In this document: in pieces, positions 39,721 through 50,022 of the stretch | How the letters are laid out: each line of letters begins with the position of its first letter | Position numbering within the stretch: position 1 is the stretch's first letter | From: a virus | Length of the DNA stretch: 63,022 nt | Virus record (IMG/VR): IMGVR_UViG_3300027857_000019 | Coordinates: 1-63,022 of that record | Reading direction: 5' to 3' (one strand) | Translations under genes and position numbers: made by a program | The notes under the pieces: generated by a model | Databases searched by the model: none | Told to the model about the DNA's origin: nothing | The model's input: the letters and a program-made list of their open reading frames with translations, nothing else

Positions 39721-42700
39721 GAGACTTCGTTAGTACGTTCCTAAAAGCGTGGGCTCTGTTACTGCTCTGTATGTTCCTCGCGGCCGCACTGCTAGTATTT
39801 ATTCCAATAGCTCAGGCCGCGACCACCATCAATTCGATCTCCACCACGCCGACCCAGGCAATCGTGGCCGTGACGCGCCCTACCGCGAATCCTCTCACGG
39901 CAATCAAGGTGAGCGAAGATCCGGCATTTGGAACCATCCTTGACGATGTGAACCCCGCACTGTTCGCCAACGCGGATCAAGAGGCAGCGCACCTCGCAGT
40001 GCCGACGACAGTCAGCGGATCAAACACTATCGTCATCCTCCGTATCGGCCTGCGTACCTCTCAGCAATCCCTAACTGGCAGTGCGCCTGATAGCAAATGG
40101 CACTCGCGGGCGCTGGCGGCCTCAACGCACTACTACGTCACTGTTACCGGCGATGCTCCGGCGACAGGCGAGTTCGTCACGGCGACTACAGCCGGGATCG
40201 CGCCGGAAGGTCCTCCGCTTGATCCGAATGGCTTCGGACAGATGGGCAATTGCGAATACACGGACTTTTCCAAGCCTTGCATCGAGCCGCACACCGGACA
40301 AAAGATTTACTCCACCGACCCGAACGCCTGGGGTTCAAGCGCCATCGTGCCAATCAAGCCCCTCTGGTACTCTGGCGGAACGGGTTGGACGAACCTCTCG
40401 AATATCGCAGCCTATAGCGGAGCCGGGGCCACGACGGGGAATACGAATACGGTCTGCGTCTATCTTGGGGTTGACGGGAGCGTGTACAACAATTCCGCCA
40501 CGTTCGGCGCAACGGCGGGGTACTGGCCCTACAATAACCTGACCGATCTTGCGCTGGACTTGTACGGCGCCGGATCAGATGCCAGCGGGACAAACCGAAC
40601 AGTCCAAGGCGCTCTCTCGCTTGATTCCTGCCAAACCGCGTACACTCCGGCTCAGACGGTCGCGCTTCCGCATACGGCTCAGGCAGCCTCGGGAACACTG
40701 CCGAGCACGTACCCGAGCGCCTACTTCGCATCGTGGGGCGGAAAGGCTCTTCCACGCGCCGCCATGCCGCACCAAGGCTATGTGACGGCTTCGGCTGGAG
40801 TCGTAACGCTTACCGACACGGTGAGCGATGCTTTCGGTCACAGCATACCGATTGGGAATACGGCCCAAAGCGTCAACGCATACTTTGACAAGGACTGGGT
40901 AGCCGGAACCAAACTGCTCATCCCTGGCGGGAGCGCCAATTCAGGTGGCGCTTGCGTGAATGATTTTTGCACGATTGCCAGCGTGCAGAATGGGACACAC
41001 CTAACGCTTGTGGAGAATCTAACGATTGGGGTAGGGTCCACTGGATGTTCGGTGAGTTCATCCGGCTCAACCGGCTGCTACTACCACTCCGCTGGACTAG
41101 CGGCAATCCTGCAAAAGACCAACGCGACAGGGACGATCACCTTCAGCGCCCGCTGGAAAGTCGCGCAGTCTTATCCCCAGGATATTTGGACAGGCGGCCA
41201 TGCTATCGTTCCGGTGACGGCTTCAGACGGCTGCACGGGCTATCCGGCAATCTTCCCAAGCAACCGGCAGGAGGTCGGAGCGCTCTACCTCTCCTGTACC
41301 AGCGGCACGAACTCTCCTTCGTTGCGACTGATCTCTCAGTTTCCGAACAACGGCTGCACGAACGGGAGTTCGAACGATTGCCCTAGCGGCGCGATTCAGA
41401 ACCTTGGTCCCACTACTCCCCAGTTCGATCCGGTGGACCCGTCCCTTATGTACGTGACCAAGCCGACAAACGGCGGCCATACCGGATTGTTCAAAGTGAA
41501 GTACAACGCGACCGGAACATCATGCGGCGGCAGCGCGTGCGGCTGGCTCCCTTGGACTCACTGGAACACTCCATATTCTTCGACTACCATCGCCGCGCCA
41601 GTCACCAACGAGTTGACGTGGACGAACCTAACGCCATTTGTCGGCGGTCAGGATCTTCGCAGTCAGATCCTTGCGAATACCAACTACAGCGAAACATTGT
41701 GGGGGCCGCTCACCGGCTTCAACACGGCTGGCCTGGCTGGTCCGTTCATGATCCTCTACGTCCTTTCAGGCGGCCAGAATGTCACTGGCTGGATGTTCGC
41801 GTTCTGCACCTCGAGCGCCGGGGTATGTTCCGGTCCTGGCCCTGGAGGCTTTTACAAGGCATGGCGCACGGATGACTCAACGGCTGGCGGGACGGACGTT
41901 TCGAACGGAGCGCTGCGGTACAGCGGGATACACGCCATCACGCCGCTCTTTGGTTCGACCGTGGCTAACGGATCGGCCTTTCTGCTCTCGACTCACACGC
42001 TAAATGCCGGGACCTCGACCATCCTCAATAGTGGCCCTTACACCGGGACAATCACTGCCGTGAGCCGCGGCGGCGTCTTTAGCTCGAATACCGCGCTCCC
42101 CTGGCCGATTGATGGAACCTATGACAATACATGCCCTGGTGGATTGCCAGCGTGGGTAGTGGCTCGCGGGGCAGTCGGCAACCAGTGCGTACTTGTCCAG
42201 GGACAGTTGCCGTGTAACACCTTTGCGGGCGCGGCAGAGGCGGCCGCGCAGCCCTGCCCATACAACTCATCTTGGGGCTATATCAGTGCGGCCGGTGGAA
42301 CCAGCGGCCTTGAAGTTGGCGACTTTGGGAAGGACAATTCGGGCGATGCCGGCGGATTTGGTGGGGAAGATGACGAGGGCTTCATGGTCGTGACTACGCC
42401 CACGCTTGTCAGCGGGAGCACCTACCAGTGGTACATGCAACGTAATGCCAACTTCTCCTATTGCGCGTTCGGTAACGCGCAGTCCGTTCCGCCAAAGGAC
42501 GGCATTCAGTCTGCGGCGCAACTCCAGCACGCAAATGGCTGGGGATACCACATGGTTCCGCGCGACGGCTGCGCTGGCGGCTCTGCTCTGCTCGTGGATA
42601 TCGCAGGCAATAATGGCTACGCCTACAACTTCAATTTAATCACCGGGCATTTCGACGCTACCAATGTGGGACCGCAGGCGACCAGCATCATTGGCGCGGG

Positions 42701-43823
42701 GGCGCAACTACCGGACTTCTCCTTCATTTACAACATTCAGTCGCAATTCCCGTGGAGTTCCATTCCGAATCCGCGCAGTTCGTATCAAATACAAGGGCCG
42801 AAGTTCGCCGGATACAATTCGGACTTGGCTATCCAGTCCTACTCGAACACGAACCAAGCGGCGGCATCCGCGCTTCTAAAGCAGTACGCATTTGACTTTT
42901 CGACCTTCAACGCCGCGACTGGGGGTGATCTGGAATCTCCAGGGCAAACCATCGGAAGCCCGTTCGGAGCCTCACTGCAAGGCGGGACCACGGGCGTTTA
43001 TAGTTTGACCATTAGCGGGACTCCCGACATCAAGCATCAGAATCTCAACGTGTGGGTCGGGCGGCGGATGCTGATCGATATTTCCAGTCCCACGCTGGGC
43101 AATACAATCACCGACGCCAATGCGTACCGTTATTGCTACGCTTACAAGGCTGGCGAATGCCGCATCGGATCGGCGCAGGGAACGCTCTACGTCGCCGTTC
43201 CGTACCTCGATGTGGTTGACAGCCCGACGCAGTGCTGGGCTTCCCAGATGAACCTGAATATCCCGTGCGCGTTCGCCGGACCAACCGAGGGAGGTCAGGG
43301 CCGACAGGTCTACATGGGCTCATCTGACGGCGCGGCAGCACGGCAACGCTACCTCGGCTGGCTCGGCATGGGGCCTGGGCAGCAACAGGTGTACTCGAAG
43401 ATACTGCCAACGCCGGACGGGCTCTTCGGGCTGTTTGGCAGCTATGTGACCAACGGTTACGATACGACTCTGAAGATGGTCCAATTGCCGCCTCCAGCGA
43501 ACGATTCGGTCTCTAGGTCCACTTTTGTACCAGTTTCTGTCCAGTGTCCCACTGGAAGCACGTGCATTGCAGAGTTCGGATACGATGAGACCGGCTACGA
43601 CCACGCGAATAAGTTCTACTGCACGACCCGCGCTGAAAACTGCCGAGTAGTGAGCCCGACGATCAACGAAGCGAGCCCGTTCAGTTTCCCGTTTCCGACT
43701 GACGCAGCTCTCACGCCGGTAAGCGGTTCTATCCTGATTCCCGCGCTGCCGGGGCACGTGCTGTACTACCGTCTCATCATCGGCGGAAATCCAGGCCCAA
43801 CTCAGGTTGTGGCTGTGCAATGA
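39717..43823 (+). CDS. Giant exported protein with Sec signal, 1368 aa
   Basis: The ATG at 39717 overlaps the previous stop. A basic start and a long hydrophobic stretch end in AQAA (LLLLCMFLAAALLVFIPIAQ), giving a signal peptide with cleavage near residue 36. The next 110 residues resemble a fibronectin-III-like domain (ALAASTHYYVTVTGDAPATG). The rest is a very long beta-rich region with many Cys, Gly and Tyr residues, including several CxxxC spacings. No enzyme motif is recognised. An adhesin-like surface protein is the best description. Confidence 0.65.
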   Translation: MRDFVSTFLKAWALLLLCMFLAAALLVFIPIAQAATTINSISTTPTQAIVAVTRPTANPLTAIKVSEDPAFGTILDDVNPALFANADQEAAHLAVPTTVSGSNTIVILRIGLRTSQQSLTGSAPDSKWHSRALAASTHYYVTVTGDAPATGEFVTATTAGIAPEGPPLDPNGFGQMGNCEYTDFSKPCIEPHTGQKIYSTDPNAWGSSAIVPIKPLWYSGGTGWTNLSNIAAYSGAGATTGNTNTVCVYLGVDGSVYNNSATFGATAGYWPYNNLTDLALDLYGAGSDASGTNRTVQGALSLDSCQTAYTPAQTVALPHTAQAASGTLPSTYPSAYFASWGGKALPRAAMPHQGYVTASAGVVTLTDTVSDAFGHSIPIGNTAQSVNAYFDKDWVAGTKLLIPGGSANSGGACVNDFCTIASVQNGTHLTLVENLTIGVGSTGCSVSSSGSTGCYYHSAGLAAILQKTNATGTITFSARWKVAQSYPQDIWTGGHAIVPVTASDGCTGYPAIFPSNRQEVGALYLSCTSGTNSPSLRLISQFPNNGCTNGSSNDCPSGAIQNLGPTTPQFDPVDPSLMYVTKPTNGGHTGLFKVKYNATGTSCGGSACGWLPWTHWNTPYSSTTIAAPVTNELTWTNLTPFVGGQDLRSQILANTNYSETLWGPLTGFNTAGLAGPFMILYVLSGGQNVTGWMFAFCTSSAGVCSGPGPGGFYKAWRTDDSTAGGTDVSNGALRYSGIHAITPLFGSTVANGSAFLLSTHTLNAGTSTILNSGPYTGTITAVSRGGVFSSNTALPWPIDGTYDNTCPGGLPAWVVARGAVGNQCVLVQGQLPCNTFAGAAEAAAQPCPYNSSWGYISAAGGTSGLEVGDFGKDNSGDAGGFGGEDDEGFMVVTTPTLVSGSTYQWYMQRNANFSYCAFGNAQSVPPKDGIQSAAQLQHANGWGYHMVPRDGCAGGSALLVDIAGNNGYAYNFNLITGHFDATNVGPQATSIIGAGAQLPDFSFIYNIQSQFPWSSIPNPRSSYQIQGPKFAGYNSDLAIQSYSNTNQAAASALLKQYAFDFSTFNAATGGDLESPGQTIGSPFGASLQGGTTGVYSLTISGTPDIKHQNLNVWVGRRMLIDISSPTLGNTITDANAYRYCYAYKAGECRIGSAQGTLYVAVPYLDVVDSPTQCWASQMNLNIPCAFAGPTEGGQGRQVYMGSSDGAAARQRYLGWLGMGPGQQQVYSKILPTPDGLFGLFGSYVTNGYDTTLKMVQLPPPANDSVSRSTFVPVSVQCPTGSTCIAEFGYDETGYDHANKFYCTTRAENCRVVSPTINEASPFSFPFPTDAALTPVSGSILIPALPGHVLYYRLIIGGNPGPTQVVAVQ

Positions 43824-45865
43824 AGGAGATCCTAATGCGATTGGTTTTGCTTTTCCTCTGCGCCGCTTCTCTATGGGCGCAGTACATTCCTCCAGGCGGC
43901 GGCACAGGCAACGGCATCACAAACGTTACATCCCTGCCGGCGACTTGCACGGCCAGCGGCTCTCCCAACGTGGTGTTCCTAACCACTGGAACGGTGGGTC
44001 CCTACGCTTGCCTCGCACCAAACACATGGACCTTCATCGGTACAGGTGGCAACACGCCGGGGGTCGCGGGCTACACGCTCTGCGCGAGTGGCTGCAATAC
44101 GACGATACCGGCGAGTGGGACAACCATCGCGGCGGCGACGCATGGACAGGGGCTTTACCCGTTCATCGGCGAATGTCTGGACGGTTCGGGGATTGCGATG
44201 GCCTGCAACTCCACGGTTAACACGACAACCGGGGCGCTGACGTTGAACTATTCCAGCGCTCCGTCTCAGGTGACTATCGTGGGCGCGACGGGCGGCTTCG
44301 CGAATCCCTTAACAACGCTCGGTGATCTGATGTATGAGAACGCCACGCCTGCCCCAACGCGGTTGGCGGGGAACACAACCAGCGCTCTGAACGTCCTGAC
44401 TCAGACCGGCACAGGCTCAGTAAGCGCCGCTCCCGCCTGGACGACTCTAGCGACAGCCGGGATTGCTCCGTCTTCCACGGCCGTCACAGCGTCAAGCCCT
44501 GGGGTAGGAATTGCCCATTTCGCCGGATCGACTCAGGCAGTTACCAGTTCTACCATCGTAGCCGCCGACATCGCCGCCAATACGATTACGTCGGGACAAG
44601 TGAACAACTCGATTGCGCTCACGGGCACCGACATTAACACGTCCAACCAAGTCACAGCTACTCATCTTGCCGCTCCACTCCCGCTCGCGCAGGGTGGAAC
44701 GAATTGCGCGACGCCGTATGCCATCAATCCGCAGACTACGACCTATCAGGTTGTCGCAGTGGATTTCACTTGTTCCAAGACGATCTCTGTTGCCTCTGGA
44801 ACGTTCACCATCACACTAGTCGCTTCCGGTTCGCAGCCTGTGGCTGGTTCTTATATTCAGGTTGTCAACTACGGTTCTGGCGTAGTCACCATCGCTCGGA
44901 GTGGACAGAATATAAACGGTGGCACCAGCAGTTTGACCCTTGAAGCGGCCAGCGCTACGATTCCTTCGGACTGCTTTATTCAATCCGACGGTACCAATTA
45001 TTTCGCATCTTGCGGGGCCGGAAATGCCCTCACGACCCAAGGAGATCTCAGCGTAGCCGGAGTAAATGGTATACCGTCTAGGCTAGCCGTTGGAGGGGCT
45101 ACAACCCTACTTCATGGCGGGGCTTCGACGCCCGCATATAGCGCACTTGCCTTAGCCGATACGCCATTGACCACCCGCGGCGATCTGCTGGTCGCGAATT
45201 CCACTCCAGCGCTCGGTAGACTCGCAATCGGCGCGGCGAATACGGTCCTGCACGGAAGCGCGACCGACCCTACGTATAGCGCCGTGGTGGGCGGAGACTT
45301 CGGTTCCTCGATCGCCGCGCGCGCGGGGCTGAATAATGCGACGGCCGCTGCGGCAGCGCCCACGTTCTCGACCACCGCCGACTTCCTCGCCTACCAGGTC
45401 GCCGAGATTCCGCAGGTTGTCTTCATGAATGCGGATTTCACGACATCGGGCGTCGGTACGGCACTCGAAGCGATTACCGGCCTCACTTGGACACTTCCCG
45501 GCTCAACGGCGCTGAACGTCTCTTTCTCTTGCCATCTCATCTATCACCAGAATAGCGCCGCCGCTGCCGTAGCCTTTGGCACTCAGAACGCGACTACAGC
45601 GCCCACAAATTACGCCGCTAAGGGTGTGATTTACACTAGCGCGAGCGTCTTTGCGGCGGCGAATGTCGTCGCCAACACAGCGACAACGGCCGTCTCAGTG
45701 GTGAGCGGCACACCATCCGCGATCACGACCAACTGGAATGCTGATCTCGATGGCCTCATTGAGCAGCCGTCCGGCACGGCAAGCGTGTTCACAATTCGCG
45801 TCTCGACTGCCACGGCCGCAGATACCGTGACGGTTAAGAGAGGAAGTTTTTGCCGCGTGAATTAA
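43820..45865 (+). CDS. Exported fibre-like protein with Sec signal peptide, 681 aa
   Basis: The signal peptide MKEILMRLVLLFLCAASLWA ends before Gln. The middle contains three copies of a repeat used in phage fibres (LTTLGDLMYENATPAPTRLA, LTTQGDLSVAGVNGIPSRLA, LTTRGDLLVANSTPALGRLA) with the linking segment LLHGGASTPAYSA. A C-terminal beta domain follows, with two Cys residues (SFSCHLIY, GSFCRVN). ATG overlaps the previous stop. Repeat content shows it is a fibre; the signal peptide is atypical for one. Confidence 0.75.
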   Translation: MKEILMRLVLLFLCAASLWAQYIPPGGGTGNGITNVTSLPATCTASGSPNVVFLTTGTVGPYACLAPNTWTFIGTGGNTPGVAGYTLCASGCNTTIPASGTTIAAATHGQGLYPFIGECLDGSGIAMACNSTVNTTTGALTLNYSSAPSQVTIVGATGGFANPLTTLGDLMYENATPAPTRLAGNTTSALNVLTQTGTGSVSAAPAWTTLATAGIAPSSTAVTASSPGVGIAHFAGSTQAVTSSTIVAADIAANTITSGQVNNSIALTGTDINTSNQVTATHLAAPLPLAQGGTNCATPYAINPQTTTYQVVAVDFTCSKTISVASGTFTITLVASGSQPVAGSYIQVVNYGSGVVTIARSGQNINGGTSSLTLEAASATIPSDCFIQSDGTNYFASCGAGNALTTQGDLSVAGVNGIPSRLAVGGATTLLHGGASTPAYSALALADTPLTTRGDLLVANSTPALGRLAIGAANTVLHGSATDPTYSAVVGGDFGSSIAARAGLNNATAAAAAPTFSTTADFLAYQVAEIPQVVFMNADFTTSGVGTALEAITGLTWTLPGSTALNVSFSCHLIYHQNSAAAAVAFGTQNATTAPTNYAAKGVIYTSASVFAAANVVANTATTAVSVVSGTPSAITTNWNADLDGLIEQPSGTASVFTIRVSTATAADTVTVKRGSFCRVN

Positions 45866-45874
45866 CGAGCCCAT

Positions 45875-48841
45875 ATGAGAACAATCGTCATCTCAATCCT
45901 TCTATTTTCCGCGCTCTTTGCGCAGACCAAAGATTCTGACCAGCGGTTGCTGAACTCCAAAACCTTCGCCAACCTCGGCACGCCCGCCAACGGAGCTATC
46001 GTCTACTGCTCGGACTGCACTGCGGCTAATCCAACGGCCAGCGGCGGCACTGGGGCCGTAGTGCGCCGTGAGAACGGAGCATGGAACGGCGGCGGAGGGA
46101 GCGGCGGCGTGTCGTCTTTTACGGGTGACGGAACGCTAATTACCAATTCAGCTTCGACCGGAGCCGTCACAGCCACACTCGGCAAAACCTTTCAAGGCAA
46201 CGGGACCAAGCTACAATTGTCCACCGGCACGACTACGACTGGCGACTGCGTAAAGTTCGACGCGAACGGCAATACTATAGACTCTGGAGGAGCTTGCGGC
46301 GGCGGCGGATCTCCGGGAGGCTCAACCACGCAGTTTCAGTTTAACGATGCCAGTTCGTTTAATGGTACGGCTGGCTTCACCTGGGATAAAAACAATCCCG
46401 GCCTATCCCTATCCCTTATCAATCCCCTGCAAGGCAACGACGCCAACGACCGCCGAGGCGCGCGGTTCGCATTCACGACCGACTCCAGCACATCCAATCC
46501 GAACTTCTCGGATCAGAACGGGCTAGAAATTGTACAGACAATTCTCAACGGTCAGGCGACAAACGGTGGCGCGACGACAGCTAAGACTACCTTCCTAACC
46601 CTGAACCTCTCGCAGACCGGCTACGGCTCTGGCCAGAGAATCCCGTTTGGTATCGGCCAAATCTCATACGGCATGAGCGACAGCGGACTGATGAGTATTA
46701 CTAACCAATATGCCGGTGGTCCGGTCAATGGCGATGAGTGCGACGGGTGCTTTTCGACCGTCTCTTATTCGAAGCAGCAACCGTCTCTGGCGCTGACAAC
46801 TATCAGTAGTGTCGTGACTCCATCCACATGCAATACGACCAGCACGCAATCCATCACAGCAAACATAGCGGTTCAGACCGTCACTGTTGCAAGTTCGACA
46901 GGCTGCAACATCGGGAATTACGTCATCATCGGCCAGGAGGTTGCATCGGGCTCTCCCAATCTTGAAGCCGTCAAGATCACAGCGAGTGCGGCCGGAAGCA
47001 TTTCCGGCATCTTTCGCTATACCCATTCCAACGGAGTGACCGTCACGCCAGCTACGGTCCTGGCGGTTGCCGATGTCAGCAAGTTCGGACAAGACCGGGT
47101 ATTGGTCGATATGTCGGCTACGAGCTACACGACCGGCACTGTGGCGTCAATCTCCGGTGGTGGATTCACCGGCTCAGGGACTACCTGGGCGAACAATATG
47201 GTCGGCGGAACTGCAACCAATATCGGCTGCGTCTCGCTGACTAACGATAACTTCACGGTCACACCATTTGACAACGGCGCGAACATTCTGCGGTCTTGGT
47301 ACCAGATCACGAGTGTAACTTCGGCCACGAGCATTGGAATTTTCACCTACTCCGTTGCTGGTGATATGGCCTATCGTGGTAACGGGGTTGGATCGGGTGC
47401 GTATACGATTCGCCCTTGTGCGAGGGTGCTTCTGATAGAAAGCTCCGCAGGTTCATTCACCGGAAACGTGATTCTGGAGAACAACAGTTTCACTTGGACG
47501 GCGGCGGATAATATCGAAGTGGCGATAAGTCCGTACCCTGACGTGACCGGATTTCAGTACAACATTGCGGCTTGGACCCCTGGTGGAACGTATCGCCAGT
47601 TTATGAACGTCACCAACTCCGGGGCGCGTAAATTTTCAGGTGGGTTCAATTTGGTAAGTGCCCTTGCGGTTGGCGGCGGTGCAGACACAGTGGCTTGGGA
47701 TACAGGCTATGCTGTAGATAGTGCCAACACGGGCTTCTCAATCGGGGAAACTCGAACAGGGAACGCTTTCCTAGCAACCGCGACACCCACAAACTCAACA
47801 ACAAAGAAGCCTTGCTATAACTTTGTGGGAGCTGCCCTGGCTGGCGGAGTGTGCGCTGATTACGATACCGCCCTTGTCGGTCTCACGGGACAAAGCACCG
47901 ACAATCTTAGCACCGGGGGATTTGCAAAAGTTACGGTAGATTATGTAAACAACCCAGACGGTAAAGGAATTATTACCGCCGTTGGACATTTCACAATTGA
48001 TGGGTCGCGGGCTGGATCAAACGGCCCGCTAGTTACTATTAAATCTGCCAGCAACGACACCTTACAATTTGCCATGAATGCCGGGAGTACTACAGACACA
48101 GGGAGAGGCGGAACCATTGAAGAAGTTGTCAATTATCACCATGCCTCAGACCCATTTGTCAGTTATGGCTCGATGATTGAAACGGGCGTTCAGATGAATG
48201 ATGGAGCAAACAACACAGCGTTTGGGTCGTTTGGGGCCACGAAAATAGCGGCAAGCTCCTCACCCGCCACGAACGCAAGTTCTAATCTGATTTGGTACAA
48301 CGCCTCGGTTTGGACCGGATCAGTGGCGCGGAACACTTGGATGTTTAACAGGGCGTACCCAGGAGTCTCCGGTAACAACGCTCATGTGGAATGGCAAGTA
48401 GCCGGGTTAGATCCTGCTCAGACATGGAATGCTACTTTCCCGTCTGTTTTTGCTGGCGTGAATGACCAAGGAAAATTCAGGTTTGGAAATGAGAACCTTC
48501 CCCAGGCATCCTCGGTAATGGCTACGCTCGATCCAACCGGGTTGACTGCCTCTCGTCTCTTCACTATGCCAGACATGGCGGGAACCTTCGCCTTAGACTT
48601 GACAGGAACAACAGGAACCATCAGCGGTGCGGTAACTGCCGGAGTATGTGACTCAGGGACGGCTACGGTGACAGGAGCGACCACTGGAATGGGTGTGGTG
48701 GCAACACCTATAACTTATCCTGGAGACGGAACAGTGTGGTACGGTTACGTAAGTGGCTCCAACACTGTCACCGTCAAAGTTTGCGGTTTGACGGTTGTGA
48801 CCCCAAGCGCAAGTGCTTACAACGTGAGGGTGATTAAATGA
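45875..48841 (+). CDS. Exported fibre-like protein with Sec signal peptide, 988 aa
   Basis: The signal peptide MRTIVISILLFSALFA ends before Gln17. Two Gly-rich linkers (GGGGSGGVSSF and CGGGGSPGGST) separate N-terminal domains. The TTQFQFNDASSFNGTAGFTW segment is typical of phage fibre shafts. The C-terminal third (from about 47640) is visibly more AT-rich than the rest and may have been exchanged. The last domain ends TVKVCGLTVVTPSASAYNVR. Likely a surface or tail adhesin. Confidence 0.7.
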   Translation: MRTIVISILLFSALFAQTKDSDQRLLNSKTFANLGTPANGAIVYCSDCTAANPTASGGTGAVVRRENGAWNGGGGSGGVSSFTGDGTLITNSASTGAVTATLGKTFQGNGTKLQLSTGTTTTGDCVKFDANGNTIDSGGACGGGGSPGGSTTQFQFNDASSFNGTAGFTWDKNNPGLSLSLINPLQGNDANDRRGARFAFTTDSSTSNPNFSDQNGLEIVQTILNGQATNGGATTAKTTFLTLNLSQTGYGSGQRIPFGIGQISYGMSDSGLMSITNQYAGGPVNGDECDGCFSTVSYSKQQPSLALTTISSVVTPSTCNTTSTQSITANIAVQTVTVASSTGCNIGNYVIIGQEVASGSPNLEAVKITASAAGSISGIFRYTHSNGVTVTPATVLAVADVSKFGQDRVLVDMSATSYTTGTVASISGGGFTGSGTTWANNMVGGTATNIGCVSLTNDNFTVTPFDNGANILRSWYQITSVTSATSIGIFTYSVAGDMAYRGNGVGSGAYTIRPCARVLLIESSAGSFTGNVILENNSFTWTAADNIEVAISPYPDVTGFQYNIAAWTPGGTYRQFMNVTNSGARKFSGGFNLVSALAVGGGADTVAWDTGYAVDSANTGFSIGETRTGNAFLATATPTNSTTKKPCYNFVGAALAGGVCADYDTALVGLTGQSTDNLSTGGFAKVTVDYVNNPDGKGIITAVGHFTIDGSRAGSNGPLVTIKSASNDTLQFAMNAGSTTDTGRGGTIEEVVNYHHASDPFVSYGSMIETGVQMNDGANNTAFGSFGATKIAASSSPATNASSNLIWYNASVWTGSVARNTWMFNRAYPGVSGNNAHVEWQVAGLDPAQTWNATFPSVFAGVNDQGKFRFGNENLPQASSVMATLDPTGLTASRLFTMPDMAGTFALDLTGTTGTISGAVTAGVCDSGTATVTGATTGMGVVATPITYPGDGTVWYGYVSGSNTVTVKVCGLTVVTPSASAYNVRVIK

Positions 48842-48957
48842 GTGATATCGCAATAATGAGTGTGTTCGTAATAGTCACAGTGACGTGGATAGCGTTCGAT
48901 GAACATCGCAGACGCAAACGTAACGGTCACACCCTGACCATCGGAGATCCAGAATGA
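48838..48957 (+). CDS. Tiny membrane protein, 39 aa
   Basis: ATG 48838 and TGA 48955 form ATGA overlaps with both neighbours. One membrane helix (AIMSVFVIVTVTWIAF) is followed by a short basic tail (EHRRRKRNG). Function unknown. Confidence 0.55.
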   Translation: MSDIAIMSVFVIVTVTWIAFDEHRRRKRNGHTLTIGDPE

Positions 48958-49325
48958 TCCTACGCCGCTCTGCACAACTGACAGACAAGGAAGGCAGGAT
49001 GCTCAAAAGGTTGACGCACGTTCTCGCAGGAGTTGTTCTGACCATCATGCTATGGGGTGTATGGACGGTCGCCCACAACGGTCTTATCGCTTCCCATCTC
49101 GCGGTTAAGCCGCCGGAAATTACGCGCTACGGGCCTCCAACTTTTGGCGACGAAGAGGCTCCAGGCTGTATCTCAATCACTGAGGACGATCCTGGAATAG
49201 CTGTAACAGCTGAGTCGCGCTCGGCTCTAAAGAGTTACTCCGATAGGAACTTTAAGATCCGGCCATGCGCCAAAATGTCAAGCAGGCGGGCAATGGAATC
49301 ATTGCGCCAGAAAGGAAACAGATGA
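48954..49325 (+). CDS. Single-pass membrane protein, 123 aa
   Basis: The ATG at 48954 overlaps the upstream stop. A basic N-terminus is followed by one membrane helix (LAGVVLTIMLWGVWTVA, about residues 24-40) and a polar domain of about 80 residues with two Cys, predicted to lie outside the cytoplasm. Its placement after the exported proteins suggests an envelope function. Confidence 0.6.
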   Translation: MILRRSAQLTDKEGRMLKRLTHVLAGVVLTIMLWGVWTVAHNGLIASHLAVKPPEITRYGPPTFGDEEAPGCISITEDDPGIAVTAESRSALKSYSDRNFKIRPCAKMSSRRAMESLRQKGNR

Positions 49326-49837
49326 ATCGAAGACTTCAGAGAAGACTTGAGAGGATTTCCTCCTACTGTATCGGCGCATTGGTGGTCGTAGTGTGGATAG
49401 TAACGACAATCGTCGCCGCAGAGACGCCGAAGCCTAAGGATGCTCACCAGTCGGGACTCGTGACTTCCGCTCCGGCTCCCGCAAAGGATACTTCCGTCAC
49501 TCCGTTGCCAGCTTCGATGTCCACGGCGGAATTGAAAGCTAAGCCCTTTGCCGAAGCCGTTCAAGCGCCACCGCAAGAATCCATCGCCAAACCAGCGCCG
49601 CCGCCCGTCATCCCCGAGAAACTGGAGATCCTCTATTTTCGCGCCGCGCTGGAAAGCGTGACTGCCGCACGCGCGGCCGACCAAGCCTTTGAGCGCGAGA
49701 AAGCTGTGAGTAAGGAAGTGCAGACCGCCTGCGGTTCAGCCTTCACGCCCACTGAACAGATGCGCCCCGACGGCAAACCGGCCGGTCGCCTGATCTGCGC
49801 TCCACTCCCAGCGCCTCCCGCCCCTCCCGCCAAATAG
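49322..49837 (+). CDS. Membrane-anchored Pro-rich protein, possible spanin-like, 171 aa
   Basis: The ATG at 49322 overlaps the previous stop. A basic start and membrane helix (YCIGALVVVVWIVTTIVA) are followed by a Pro/Ala-rich region and a helical segment (ILYFRAALESVTAARAADQA), ending in a Pro-rich tail (APLPAPPAPPAK). A periplasm-spanning anchor such as a spanin is possible, but no o-spanin partner is evident. Confidence 0.55.
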   Translation: MNRRLQRRLERISSYCIGALVVVVWIVTTIVAAETPKPKDAHQSGLVTSAPAPAKDTSVTPLPASMSTAELKAKPFAEAVQAPPQESIAKPAPPPVIPEKLEILYFRAALESVTAARAADQAFEREKAVSKEVQTACGSAFTPTEQMRPDGKPAGRLICAPLPAPPAPPAK

Positions 49838-49841
49838 CCGC

Positions 49842-49870
49842 TTGACATTTGCAATCTGCTAGCACATGAT
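49842..49870 (+). promoter_or_regulatory. Sigma70-like promoter before the first RHH gene
   Basis: TTGACA (49842-49847) and CATGAT (49865-49870) are 17 bases apart; the -35 is perfect and the -10 matches at four positions. The predicted start leaves a leader of only a few bases before the ATG at 49882. Confidence 0.5.
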
Positions 49871-49881
49871 GGCAGATAGCA

Positions 49882-50022
49882 ATGCCGAAGCCTGTCTACT
49901 GCCGCTTGGAGGATCCGATTTACGAGCGCTTCGTGAAGGCTGCGAACGCCGAGTATCTGTCTCTATCGAGTGCAATGCGGCAGGCAATCGCAATGTGGCT
50001 GAAGAAAAAGGAGAAACGATGA
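49882..50022 (+). CDS. Ribbon-helix-helix regulator, 46 aa
   Basis: The peptide MPKPVYCRLEDPIYERFVKA, continuing NAEYLSLSSAMRQAIAMWL, has the beta-strand plus two-helix order of CopG/Arc-type ribbon-helix-helix proteins. The short strand VYCRLED would bind the DNA groove as a dimer. It follows its own promoter and overlaps the next gene (ATGA), so it may autoregulate this small operon. Confidence 0.65.
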   Translation: MPKPVYCRLEDPIYERFVKAANAEYLSLSSAMRQAIAMWLKKKEKR

